A DNA stretch of 64,000 nt, taken from assembly GCA_013368315.1 (NCBI GenBank), contig JAACJM010000197.1:93842-157841 (forward strand). The letters are read 5' to 3'. The position numbers were made by a program, and so were the translations under genes. This DNA is from Tetrapyrgos nigripes. Its lineage: Eukaryota > Basidiomycota > Agaricomycetes > Agaricales > Campanellaceae. The notes below the pieces were generated by a model that had not been told where the DNA came from, ran no database searches, and saw only the letters and a list, made by a program, of their open reading frames with translations. Every line of letters starts with the position of its first letter. The stretch's first letter is position 1. This document shows, one piece after another, positions 1-10,554 of this stretch.

Positions 1-124
1 TCAAAGTATTTGCCAGTATTTGCCGCTGAAATGCCAGCTTTCCATTTAAAGCTGGCATTTCAGCGACAAATACTTTGACTTTTATCAGCCAATGCCTACA
101 AAATATCAATGGCCGCTTGGAGTG
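1..124. repeat. Foldback element, left end cut by window
   Basis: Right part of the same hairpin element found complete at 10,028-10,267. The core palindrome (CTGAAATGCCAGCTTT, a 6-base loop, then its complement) is shared almost base for base. The right arm is shorter: about 50 bp present in the other copy is missing after CAGCC. The end reads CGCTTGGAGTG where the complete copy has GCCCGCAGTG. It interrupts the USP-like reading frame to its right. Confidence 0.75.
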
Positions 125-765
125 ACTCGTTGGTATGCCCAAACATTTGTGTGATGTAGTGCCCACTCCCAAAATAAATTATACCATTTATGTGATATTC
201 TTTGGATTGAGGTCCCCGAGGGACTTGTATCATATTCTAAATTTCTATATCACATTCATACGGTATGGACATGACTAGATATCTGGGAAGCCTTTGGAAG
301 GTAAATTTTCGGAACATGTCTGAGTGACAAATATGACATCGTTCAACCCAAGGCTCTGTAAAGGAGGACACCCAATGCTGAGTTGACTGGTAAGTACATG
401 TCGTGAGAGTTTGCACAAAATTGTCTTGTGTCCTATCTCCAGCATCATGGTGATTGTTAGAGCAAAAAACTGTTCTCTCAGTTATTGGGCTCACTGAACC
501 CAACAAACAATGCAAAACATCTGAAATATTTGTGTACTCTCTGTCCAGAAAAAAAATCAGGGTTAACAATAAAAAGCTGCCTTTGTAATTTGTCTCTGAT
601 CTCTTTATAATCTGTTTGGTCTGACTGAAAATAGTCTAAAAGCTTGTTCATCAAAATTGAGGAAAAATTTGCACTTCTTCTATAAAATCAATATGGTTGG
701 TTCTGAATAGATGATAAAGAAGCATGATACCAGAGTCATAAGCACAGCTGTTTTCATCCTATTTT
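125..765 (-). pseudogene. USP-like cysteine peptidase, broken
   Basis: Reading leftward, the translation carries a Cys-box-like motif (DENSCAYDS, near 755-730), a middle region, a CHICH cysteine pair, then RLPRYLVMSIPYEC and a His-box-like YHINGIIYFGSGHY. This order resembles C19 ubiquitin-peptidase-like proteins of Agaricomycetes. Relatives lie at 25,135 and 31,240, sharing the YHINGIIYFG region. The frame is broken: at least one frameshift near 650, an in-frame TAG just after CDIEI (near 238), and the foldback element cutting off the C-terminus at about 124. Family assignment rests on motif order only. It could be a related papain-like peptidase. It is probably a relic of transposon cargo. 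Confidence 0.5.
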
Positions 766-917
766 AGAGTTGGATATGTACCAGTCAGAGTCTGTATAGG
801 GTGTTTGACTCAAGATATACACTCCTGTCGCATAAATCATCGACTTTTTCATGAGTGAAGTAGAAACGTCAATACTTGTACACTTTCAAATTTCCACTCG
901 TCCTTCCGAGTTATTCC

Positions 918-2355
918 TTACAGAATAGCCATCGCATTGGGGGGACTTGCGATCCCTCCAGCCATGTTTAAATTCTGAAGTGTAAAGAAAAAGGTGAACC
1001 TATTCAGTCCGTGGCAAGTCTCCGCCAAGGTTTCCAAATCCAGGAATTCCACTGATCGTCGCGAGAATCAGTATGCATTCGAAAGAAACGTGAATCCAAT
1101 CAAACTCACCTAAACTCTGCCCCCATCCCCCAATAAAAATCTGATGCAAACTCCTTCCAACCCCTTTATCCATAGCACCCGGCTCCGTACTCATAACACC
1201 CCCAAACGGACTCATCTCCACACTCGGATTATCACTCCCCACCAAACTAGTCTTCTTCTCCCATATCCACCTCAACATATCATGACTCGGCTCAATTCCG
1301 ACCCAAGCGACGTTTTCTCCTGTTCTAAATGGTAAAACTTGTTCTTGTGCAACAGGGACCGAGATATATTGTTTCATAAATCCTGTTCGGATGATGAGGA
1401 AATCGCCTGGGCGGGAGAAGTTGGTTGGGGAGAGGTTTTGCCAAGAGAGCACAGAATCGAGGTCGGAGGGAGTTATGTTTACGGCCTATGGACAGATGAT
1501 GGTGTTGGGCGTTAAGCTTCTAAGAGTGGTATGGAAAGCAGGAAAATTAAGTAAATACTCACTGAAAAAGCGTCGAACGTTTCGTTCCTAGACTCCTTCC
1601 ATCCTGCCCAGTCTAGCAACACACCTCGTCCAGCTATACCCTTTTGAGCAGCATCTTATTCATTACAGGTGACTACGCGCGCATTTGAAGTAAGATAAGC
1701 GTACTCACTTTGAATTCCAAGTGTTTTGATCCGAGTGGGAGATACGATATCATCAAGAGAGATGAGATCGTTGTAAAACCTAAGATCCGTACGCCTTTAT
1801 GATTAGATCCTTGGACGGAATGAATTCAAGCTCACTGATACGTCGAAACATTAGCGTTCGTTGAGTATGGAAAATGCCTCAAACCGTCGAACTACGTCGA
1901 CACTTGCGTATTAAGAGAAATGACATCGTCTTGATAACCTTCGAATGGGATAATAGCTAATAAAAGGAAGGTAAGTACTTACATTTACTGAAAAGACAAA
2001 AGAAGTGAAAGAATGTTGAATGCACCGTGTATCAACTCTGGCCTCATAGGATTCAGAGGCGGATTCGGAATCTCCAGCTCCAAGTTCATACTAATAGCTA
2101 TTCCCCCTTTAATCTCCTCCCTCGCTGCTTTGATCGTATCTTCAGTAGTATGATTGAGCGCTCCAAGCTCGTCTTTAGGTCCCTGTCAATGACCGTGTAC
2201 ATGGAAGTATCACAACCCATTTAGCTAGATTATTTCACTGCCAGAGAGATCGAGCAAATATATAGAATAGTACTCATCCAAACTCCCCAAGCAGCTTTCG
2301 TCGGAAAAGATGGATCCAGAGGAAGCTCATCGTACGTAGGCCAATTAGCGTACAT
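918..2355 (-). pseudogene. Cyclase-family hydrolase (PF04199-like), broken
   Basis: Proteins of this family (kynurenine formamidase-like metal hydrolases) hydrolyse amides or lactones. Exons read from ATG at 2355: MYANWPTYDELPLDPSFP, then GPKDELGALNHTTEDTIKAA, then PFEGYQDDVISLNTQ, FDGLRHFPYSTN, WAGWKESRNETFDAFS, RPGDFLIIRTGF, VAWVGIEPSHDMLRW, and the C-terminus GGIASPPNAMAIL with stop at 918. These match family order end to end. Two defects stand out. An in-frame TAG at 1894-1892 sits where relatives have Gln (ST-Q-FDG). The donor of intron 1 reads ATGAGT where GTGAGT is expected; a weak in-frame GT lies a few bases upstream. It would be a full-length gene without these. I call it a recent pseudogene, but sequencing error or population polymorphism is possible. 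Confidence 0.8.
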
Positions 2356-3554
2356 ATTTGAGGCATCACCCTAGGGCGAAAATCCTGACCCTTCCAGCTT
2401 CCAGACCTAGCTCATGCTCGCTGTAAATCTTCATAACCATTCCAGACTCCAGTTGGACAAGCTCGACGCCGCTCCCTCGCCTCCTAGTCCCATGCTCGTA
2501 ATCACGCCTAAACCACCACTCATCCCCTCTCCCATTCCCCCGAAGTACCACTTATTCCAACACCACTTCTCTCTCATACCCCATCTGAACCCCACTCAAT
2601 ATCCCTCGGAACAATATCCAAAAAGAACCCAAACCGGTCGGATTTCGATAGGGCCGTAGCTATGTCGGATCGGGATAGGGTATCACATTTGTTGGAGTCG
2701 GAGATGGTGAAGGGGCAGGGTTGGAGATGGTGAAGGGGCAGAGTTGGAGATGGTGAAGGTGCGGGAGATTATTTGAAGATGAAGACTGGGGAAAGGTAAC
2801 GTTGGATGCGGTGATAGGTATGTGGCGCACATAGAGGATGGGGATGAAGATGGACCCAATTACATGTTTGCGTGTTTGAGAGAGGAACGGGAGGCAGACG
2901 CAGGAAGGAGCATATAAGTAGAACGATGAGCGTAGAGACGTGAAATTTGGCATGATAGTGAATGGCTTCGAAGCAAAAATGTCGAAGAAGCAACGGTTTG
3001 ACTAGGTGTGAGGTTGGAGCACAGAAAGTTGACGAGGATAGGTCGGTACGGCGTTATGTGAGCCGCACTAGTCATATTTTCGTGCATTAAACATGTTTTG
3101 TCCAATGTGGGAGCACTTGAAATGAAGAAGGAAGTAGCCTTCAAGTTCAGCGACGCCGATGAACGGAGAAGAGTTACGGCAAACAATGACACGCAAAAGC
3201 GACGCGGTGACTCACATGATCCAGGCGCGTCGTCGCGTCCCAAGTCCCGTCACCCACCATTGCTTCAAAGCGAGGTCGGAAACATGTTGAAGTCAAGTAA
3301 AGAGTAGAAAAACGATATCTCTATGTAAGTATTCGACTGTACACGTTACACGTTTCAAAAACGCTGAAAGTGATTTCATCGCCTTCAGTACGCCGATTCC
3401 GTAGTAGGAAATCAGCAAGAAATCAACAAATTCCTTGGCATACGGACATACATACATAGGCCACGCGCAGGTAAATTCATTTCCGCTTTGCAGACTCCCT
3501 TTTCTCCCCCCTTTACCTACTTTTCTCCAGCCAAAATGTTGCACCATGATGTTC
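2356..3554. other. Intergenic, no convincing gene
   Basis: Short open frames occur on both strands but none shows splice-compatible continuation or recognisable motifs. A three-copy minisatellite lies at about 2698-2762. Low confidence that any coding sequence is present. Confidence 0.5.
2698..2762. repeat. Minisatellite, three copies
   Basis: The phrase GGAGATGGTGAAGG recurs three times with a spacing of about 24 bp, with small substitutions between copies. Confidence 0.8.
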
Positions 3555-4852
3555 TCAATGATCTGCATCTTTTCCATTTATCCCATACTCCTTGGTGACT
3601 GAAATAACAATGGCTTCCGAGTCATTGTTTCGACCATACACAGCGGGAATTGAGAAGCCTTGGTCAGTCTGGGAATGTCTGTGAGCGAACACTATGCTAG
3701 ACTGGAGGCCATGAGAGTTGATATCTGTGCCATCTTCACTGATCAGCCCAAATTTAATTTGCCTGAACACTACGCAAGCCATTGAATTTACTATGGCTTG
3801 CACAGGAACAGCAGACATCCCACGATAGACAGCTGGTAAATTTGGGATGTTGTATATCACCAGGACTGCAATATTTCCAGCAAGTGCAACCCTAGCGGAA
3901 TATCACTCTTCAGTAAAAATAATCGTTGAAGCAGATTTCTGAATGATGAGACATACAAATAATATTGCTGTCCACCTTCAAGTAGCTTTCTTGAGAACAG
4001 AGGTAAAAATCCGCTACTACCAAAGAATGCTCTGACTTGTGCATTCCGGTTGTTTTCGGAGATCGAGTAACTGATAATCCGATAGGTGATTGCAGTGAAC
4101 ACAGCGCTGTCGTTGACCAATCATGCAAATGGCATGGCTTGGGTGAAACCAGATACGCCTGTGACAATGCATGACTTTGTCAGGTCCGAAATATGTTCTG
4201 CGCCGACCCCAAAGGGTATCGTCAAAGAGCCTCCCACTACAGATAACCAGAGGAGGATGAACACTACCATCACTATCTTGTTTCTATTCCAGATGGCTAT
4301 AACCCGGAAAAGGAACAGAAAGGAAGTAAAAATAGTGCTGAGTCCAGGAAACCAGCCCACAGCGACTTGAAGAGCTTGACAATTGGGAACATCGGTGGCT
4401 AGTGACAGATTGTCAGAGCAATTTTGACAAGAAAACTTGATTTTGACTGACCGTTAAGAATAAAGCAAGACAGGGCGCATGCAAAAGTCATCAATCTTTT
4501 TTAGGGGAGGTTTTCAAGCAATTGCTTTAGCTTCATGATCATGAACAAGGTAATATGCGCTCACACACCTGGATAGATAATAGATCAGAGTAGGATAACT
4601 TATTTTATACTTGAACAGGAGCTGGTAATCACTTCCAATGTTCATAGCACAGTCCCATATGTAACCCTGCACCAGATTATGGGGATTGAAGTTTGTGGTC
4701 TTGGATTTAAAGCTGATAGAAATAGTACTCACCCCCACAGTCATAGCATAAACGTATCTGGCAACCTCTACTTGTGAGGCAAGTTCAGGATCGAGGAATT
4801 CTAACGGTGTGGAGGGATTTGGGAGGGACACTGTAGTGGAGTTTGACATCAC
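3555..4852 (-). pseudogene. Seven-helix membrane protein, DUF6533-like, one stop
   Basis: Exons join cleanly from ATG at 4852. N-terminus: EVARYVYAMTVG, YIWDCAMNIGSDYQLLFKYK, SYPTLIYYLSRLMTFACALS. Then ATDVPNCQALQVAVGWFPG, FLFLFRVIAIWNRNK, VVFILLWLSVVGGSLTIPFG, NDSAVFTAITYRI, LEGGQQYYLVALAG, and a C-terminal helix ending NSMACVVFRQIKFG before a polar tail. The pattern (short acidic N-terminus, W-D..D-L/E-like helix 1, VPNC, ND.AVF, R-x-IK.G) is that of the large DUF6533-type family of unknown function in Agaricomycetes. One in-frame TGA (4123-4121) falls between MPFA and LVNDSAVF. All other junctions keep frame. It may be a young pseudogene or a sequencing error. It is divergently oriented to the mpaB-like gene. 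Confidence 0.75.
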
Positions 4853-5462
4853 AACAGTGGGAGGGCGTAAGCTACATGTTCAGAGAAACTGGCTTATATA
4901 TGAGCAACTATTTTCAGCAAAGATCAGTTCTCAGCCTGTAGATATCTCCGGCTGCGGTCACCATCATCCTGTGTTCCAGTGATGTTGATGTTGATGCAGT
5001 GGCGCAGGTGTGCTGTAAATTCTAGACCTGATGAGGCCTGAAAGCTGAGTATAAAACTCCATTAGCCGTGCCAAATTGTTCGGGGAGATTTTGAATTTCT
5101 CAACTTTTGATGAATGAATCATACACCCAGTTTTTTTTTAGAAATACAGCGGATAAGGATCATCTTCGGGAAGAAGCTTCTTACATCCATCATGGGCACC
5201 CACCGGAAATCAAGCCAATTGTGATAGCATGGGTGCAATTGCTTTGTTCTGGTGATTCACTACATTTTGAATGGCTGTGAAATATCTCACAGATCAGATC
5301 GAAAGCGCAAAGACGAAATCGACCGAAGTACAAACCAAACTCGGCTGGTCACCAGCCTGATCATAAGTATTATAAGCAATTACAGCCGACCACAGATCAT
5401 CATATCTAGTTATAAGAATATTGCGCTGTTTCCAACGCTTGATCGAACCACCACCTCCATCC
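4853..5462. promoter_or_regulatory. Divergent intergenic region
   Basis: 610 bp between the membrane-protein gene (minus) and the mpaB-like gene (plus), so it should hold both promoters. A T8 tract and scattered AT-rich stretches are visible. No unambiguous TATA box was identified. Confidence 0.4.
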
Positions 5463-7577
5463 ATGGACTCCCTCTCTCCTCTCACGCAGGTATGGCCAAA
5501 AGTCACTTTTGGAGCTATTTTACTCTTGTTGTATATGACTCTCGTACGCTGTCTGCGTTGGAAGCGTTACAACGCCATTCATCGCCAATACCAGCCAAGA
5601 TACCAACGGAAAGGAACGCTTACACCAGAAGAAGCGCAAAGAGTTTTGGTCACAGCCCTGCAATACGACATGCCTTTGATGCTCAATTACTCCTTGGCTT
5701 TCGCACTTTTCAAGTCGTATGCGATAGTGAGTTCTTTGATAGCTTTCCAAAGGCACACTCTCAGCTAACCTACCACTCATCTACTACACCTTCACAGCCG
5801 TCTATTTCCAAAATATTGATGAGCACGAAGGAGTTTGGTTCGAAGGAACGGATATCGAAGAGATACGCTGATGTGAGTATCCAAAGTCCTTGATCAATGT
5901 TCTGCTTATAGACTAAGGGCTTCTACAGACTGAGATCCTAATTGGTGAGTACTTAAAATATCCAAGACCTTCTTCTTGTGCGCGCTATCCCCGCTCTCTC
6001 TACTGAGCTAAATTCTCCGTATATATTTATATCCGGATATCATGAGACTGACACCTACTTCTTGAAATAGCATCCTGGGTGGCATGCCCTATCAATGGGA
6101 AAGTCTACATGGATGACACAGATGACCATGATCTCAATTGCGCAACTTCAAGGAAGGAGGCTTCCAGGACAGATATCGCCGCTCCTACGACTATCAATGT
6201 CAGCGAGAAAGCTCAGAGACACGGTCAAGACGATCCACGCGCCATGATAGCGCTAGCTCGAGTCAATTGGTTACATTCAAAGTATCCTATTGTGAGTTAG
6301 TTCTACTAGTTGATACTTACTCTGAGTCCATCGCTCATCACTGCTCCCAATGTCATTCTATCTGATTCGTTTCAAGAAAAATGAAGATTACCTCTATACG
6401 CTAGCATTTTTGGCTTTCGAACCGGAAAGATGGGCTAAGCTTTACGGATGGAGAAAGTTTTCGGAGCTGGAGGCGCATGTGAGTCGATTCATTCTGCTAT
6501 TCCTCCAGTGAGCATCGCTAATATCAACTACTAGGCTTCATTCGTCTTTTGGACGGAAATCGGTCGAAGAATGGGTATCAAGAATATCCCAGAGACTGCC
6601 GAGGCATTCAAGAATCAGATGATAGTGGGTGTATATCTTAACTTCCTTACATTCATCATTGTCCTCTCTGATTCATTCCATTGCATTCAGGAATATGAAT
6701 CGACAGCTGTATACCCGTCCAAAGTCAATCACGACGTAGCCCAGTTCACTTTAAACGAGCTACTTTACGCCTTACCCTCTGCTTTCGGTATGAAGGAATT
6801 TGCAAGGAGAGTAGCCGTTAGTTTGTTGGAAGATGGAGCGAGGGAGGCTATGATGTGAGTGAATGGTTCTAGTTAGACTGAAGACCAGAAGTAAGATTTC
6901 ACTTGGCATTATAGGTATCCGCCTCAGCCAGCATACCTACGTCTCTTTGCAACGTCTATTCTCCACACGATAAACTTCATTCAGAAGCATTTTTGCCTAC
7001 CTCGTCCTACACCTCGGTTCCCGGTTCACCCTGAGTTACCTGATTTCGCTAAGAACTGGGATGGCAACGGTACCTGCAAGCGTACTCACTTTCGCTTCCA
7101 TACCCTTAAAGACTTACTGACTTATGCGGTGTCTTCTCAATGTGCACTCCAGCTCAAACCAACAAATCAACCTCCAAGCCCAGTACCACCGCTAATGCAT
7201 CTCTCTACAGAATGCATCCCCAATGGTTCCAACCCCAGCCTTGGTACAAACCTGAATCTACGACGTTCCTTGGCCGATTGGGTGATTGGATGCTCGTTAA
7301 GTTGGGTGCAGCAGGAAGTATGCCTGGGAAGACGCTGAGGAGTGAGGGATATAGATTAGAGGAGACGGTCAGTTTTCAGGTCTTCTGGCGTATTTATATT
7401 GATATTTGCTCGGTACAGGGTCCTCTGAGATTCGAAAAGTGTGAGTTCATCGGTTTACCTACTTAGTACTCATCTTTGTACTCACTGTCTCGTTTCGCAG
7501 CTGGAAATGACGAAGCCATTAAGATGGCTGAAAAGTTGCAGGGATGTCCAATCGGTGGACCTTGGGCACGAAAGTAA
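5463..7577 (+). CDS. mpaB-like ER-bound oxygenase (DUF2236-type)
   Basis: Eleven exons joined by GT-AG introns (5463-5726, 5798-5872, 5929-5944, 6071-6291, 6377-6478, 6535-6624, 6691-6854, 6915-7069, 7153-7367, 7419-7440, 7501-7577) give 466 aa with frame closed throughout. The N-terminus has a membrane anchor (about residues 14-30, FGAILLLLYMTLVRCLR). Then follow SYAIPSISKILMSTKEFGSK, KRYADTEILIASWV, DPRAMIALARVNWLHSKYPI, FEPERWAKLYGWRKFSELE, FVFWTEIGRRMGI, YPSKVNHDVAQFTLNELLYA, and a C-terminus ending LQGCPIGGPWARK. This order is that of the fungal mpaB/rubber-oxygenase family. MpaB of mycophenolic acid synthesis cleaves a farnesyl side chain at the ER. The substrate here is unknown. The family's heme-coordinating histidine lies in the catalytic helices, probably in the WLHSKYP segment. 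No broken motif was seen, so this is probably a functional host gene. Confidence 0.88.
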
Positions 7578-7593
7578 AGTGGTTCATCAGATC

Positions 7594-8662
7594 TAGTGAT
7601 GTGCGGGCCTGGGCTTGGGCCTCATAAAATCAAGGCCCGAGCTCAAGGCGAAAGCCCAATGTAGGCCTGGGCTTTTCTCACAAAAATGTAGATTGAGTGT
7701 AGTATATGCTATCTATGAAGTATGTACACAAAATTAATATGCATTATACTAGAATGTCCTCCCATTATCAACCTCTAACTGCCATATCTCTAAGTAGGTC
7801 TTATCCTTCAAGAATTCCTGCCACTGCTCAATGATCTCTAGCTCCTATACTACATCTTCCTCCTCCATGTACTCATTTTTTGATGTAGCGTGTTCCTGAT
7901 TCATTCAATTCGCGAGTCACGCGTCACGGACCCCTCAAAATTCGCGAAAAAAATCGTCGAGTTCGCGTCACGGAGGCCTAGACGCGACTTCCCCGCCAGA
8001 ATGCGTCCAAAAACGGCAAATTTTCCCTAGAAATTCGCGAAAATTCGCGTAAAAAACCGACAGTCATGGCTCACATTCCCATTTCGCAGCAAAAAAATTT
8101 GCGAGGCCATGTCACGGTCACGGTGCCCTCGCGAATTGAAAGAAATGGGACAGTAAATCAATTCCCATTTGATGAGGCATTTGAGGAATTGTAAGGTGTA
8201 CTCAAGAAACTAGACTATATGATACACACTGCTTTAAGAGAAGAATGAAGTCAGTACTTAGCTCTTTAATCCCTGAAGAGAAAGAGAAAATGCACATGTA
8301 CATGTAAACAAAAAATTCTGAGTACTTAACGGCGAGACAGAACCCTTACAGTAAGTACCGGCACTTACGGCAATCCATGCATCGGATCATCTGGCTATCT
8401 GTCGGATACCCTCTGCCGGATGCGGATTGGGCCTCGAGCAACCTGCCATTCGAGTGGATTGCATCCGAATCCGACCAAATCCGATCCATTAGGAGCTCTA
8501 CATGTAGTTGAAGAATGACGGCTGTTACAGCTAGTACAGGTCAAAGTGCGCCACACGACTGCCAGGAGAGTCCCAAGCCTGGGGCTAGCCCTAGGCTTTG
8601 GGCTTGGGCTTGGCTCGGGCTTTTCGGGCATAGGGCTCAGGCCCTAGGCCCGCATATCACTA
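7594..8662. mobile_element. Non-autonomous hAT-like element with TSD
   Basis: The ends match as inverted repeats: TAGTGATGTGCGGGCCT on the left, and TAGTGATATGCGGGCCT as the complement of the right end (16 of 17). The 8-bp duplication ATCAGATC flanks both sides (7586-7593 and 8663-8670). An 8-bp duplication and TA(G)TG-type ends are typical of hAT. Subterminal GGGCTTGGGC-type repeats are present at both ends. No transposase is encoded inside. It sits 16 bp after the stop of the mpaB-like gene, so may affect its 3' end. Confidence 0.88.
7906..8138. repeat. Nested palindromic element
   Basis: Inside the hAT-like element, CAATTCGCGAG at 7906 is repeated in inverted orientation at 8128-8138, with related flanks (TTCATT and TTCTTT) and GTCACG repeats inside both ends. 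It looks like a small MITE nested within the larger one. No target duplication was found, so the boundaries are approximate. Confidence 0.5.
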
Positions 8663-8834
8663 ATCAGATCATGAGGATAATCTATCCAAGTGCTATCGAG
8701 CTACTCGAGAGATGCAGTATTGTAGGGAAGGAATGATCACTAATTCGAGAGAGTGGTAAAGCTCGTATACATCATGAATCGATTACAGCAAATGCAGAAA
8801 TCAGTTACGAGGCCCCTTTAATAGAGCTGATTAG

Positions 8835-9105
8835 CAGCGCCCTTTTTTATCTCCGAAACTTAGCCGAAAGGCGAGTTGATTTCTGTGGTGCTTACTAAGA
8901 CAAATTGCTATGCCTCCACACTTCATGAATCCCTCATACTTTAGTCTCGGAACTTCCAACACATCCCCTAGATATGTTCAGAATGCATTGCGAGCACTAA
9001 CAATGGAATAGTGCAGGAAGGATAGTACAGTGCAAGCCTTCGACCCATGACGGCATTTAGAACTTAGCCGATGAGCGTCCGGAGAATTCCGAGACCGCAA
9101 AAATT
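8835..9105 (+). repeat. Dispersed repeat, copy A
   Basis: Aligns by eye over about 260 bp with 21,933-22,200 in the same orientation. Shared landmarks include GATTAGCAGCGCC, GATTTCTGTGGTGCTTACTA, TATGTTCAGAATGCATTGCG and GTGCAAGCCTTCGACCC. No coding frame. It lies immediately outside the left end of the KDZ element. Confidence 0.8.
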
Positions 9106-9150
9106 AATAAGGAACTCGTTCTTATGCTCGATAGCTCCTCGGAGAACACC

Positions 9151-9465
9151 TAGATGACTGGGAATGAGAATGAGAATCGAGAATGAGAATGAGAACCCGA
9201 ATGATCCGAAATATTACCGAACGGACCGATCGGCAACTTTTGCTGAAGGCTTTGACAAACAATGCCACAGGGACACGTCATCAGTGCCTCACCCTCAACA
9301 CCCTCGCTCGTCGTCGTCGGACAGCACTGTCAACGATTCACCATGGCCACTATTGGCCACTTTTCCTCTTCTTCCTTAACTTCACACCTCAATATCACTA
9401 CTATTCTTGATTTTATCCGTTTCACAACGCTAGCAAAGTCAACAATTTCACTCGAACAGCGTGCC
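9151..9465 (+). repeat. KDZ left terminal inverted repeat
   Basis: Begins with GAATGAG-type short repeats, then TGCTGAAGGCTTTGACAAAC, and runs into the start of the transposase reading frame. Pairs with 18,467-18,777. Differences are scattered substitutions, so the repeats have diverged since insertion. Confidence 0.85.
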
Positions 9466-10027
9466 TTTTACAATCCGCCAGAGAAACTACCAACTCATAT
9501 TGCGCGTCTCCTGGTTTCCCTACTAGCCATCTCAGAGGATGTAGTTGGTTCTCTTTGGGAGAATTTGAAGGAGGTGGTGTGGAATAGCAGTGATGAGGTC
9601 AACGAGCAGGTAATTAGGAGGTACAACCACTTTGCCCTTCAGAACGGAACTTGTGCGTGCTTGTTTCTTTTCTTTCATCACATACTTATCTCATGATTGC
9701 CTAGCCTATCGCCATCTCTATCCTCCCAGTCCGTTTTGCCAAGTCCCATCATGCCCTCACGCAGCGTCAAAAACACCACTTCGTGAGCCTTCGACGTACC
9801 GAGCCACACTCTTTACTCTTCGTGACGGTACTTTGCCCATATATACAACATCTTTGTACTGCCGTGGTAGCAATACTTCCAATATAATCTTCTTCGCCGT
9901 TCTTATGCAGTCTGCTCAGGTTGTTATTCACGCTATTACCTCAATTACCACGTACACAAGCGAAGTTCGTCAAGGACATATTACGCTAGTGTACCTGAGA
10001 TTGTACAGGTTTCAAGAGACTTCTTTC

Positions 10028-10267
10028 ACTGCGGGCGGCCATTGATATTTGCAGGCATTTTTATCGGGAGTTAAATTACGAAATTTTCACACAATTTCTA
10101 GGCTGAAAGTATTTGCCAGTATTTGCCGCTGAAATGCCAGCTTTCCATTTAAAGCTGGCATTTCAGCGGCAAATACTTTGACTTTTATCAGCCTAGAAAT
10201 CGTGCGAAAATTTCGTAATTTAAGTCCCAATAAAAATGCCTGCAAATATCAATGGCCGCCCGCAGTG
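10028..10267. mobile_element. Foldback (hairpin) element, complete copy
   Basis: The whole 240 bp is one palindrome: arms begin CACTGCGGGCGGCC and end GGCCGCCCGCAGTG, with an inner perfect 28-bp stem (AAGTATTTGCCGCTGAAATG and onward) around the loop CCATTT. Flanked by TTT on both sides; a 2-bp duplication would restore the KDZ frame exactly, a 3-bp one would not. It carries no coding capacity. It splits the KDZ transposase coding exon between RDFF and YIET. Confidence 0.85.
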
Positions 10268-10554
10268 TTTAGGGCCTATTCGGATGCCCACGTTTTCCGT
10301 TGCGTATCATGTAATATTCCCATTTTTAGTAATGAAAACGTATTTTGTCAGTCGCGTTCGAAAAAATACGTAGCTCCGTAACAAGTGAAAAACCATGGTC
10401 TGTTTGGCCGACCATCATACGGAACAATATCCGGAACAATACGCATGAGGTGCGTTCGGTTGCCAAGCTGCGTTTCTTGCGCTGCCGCTGCTCACTGCTG
10501 CTGATCTCGTTCTTTTTCTCTTTCTCTCTTTTCTCTTCTCGTTTTTCCTTCGCA

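Noticed and set aside
8395..8736. Overlapping frames in GGGCTTGGGC-rich sequence
   Set aside because: They lie in the subterminal repeat of the hAT-like MITE and reflect its repeat composition.
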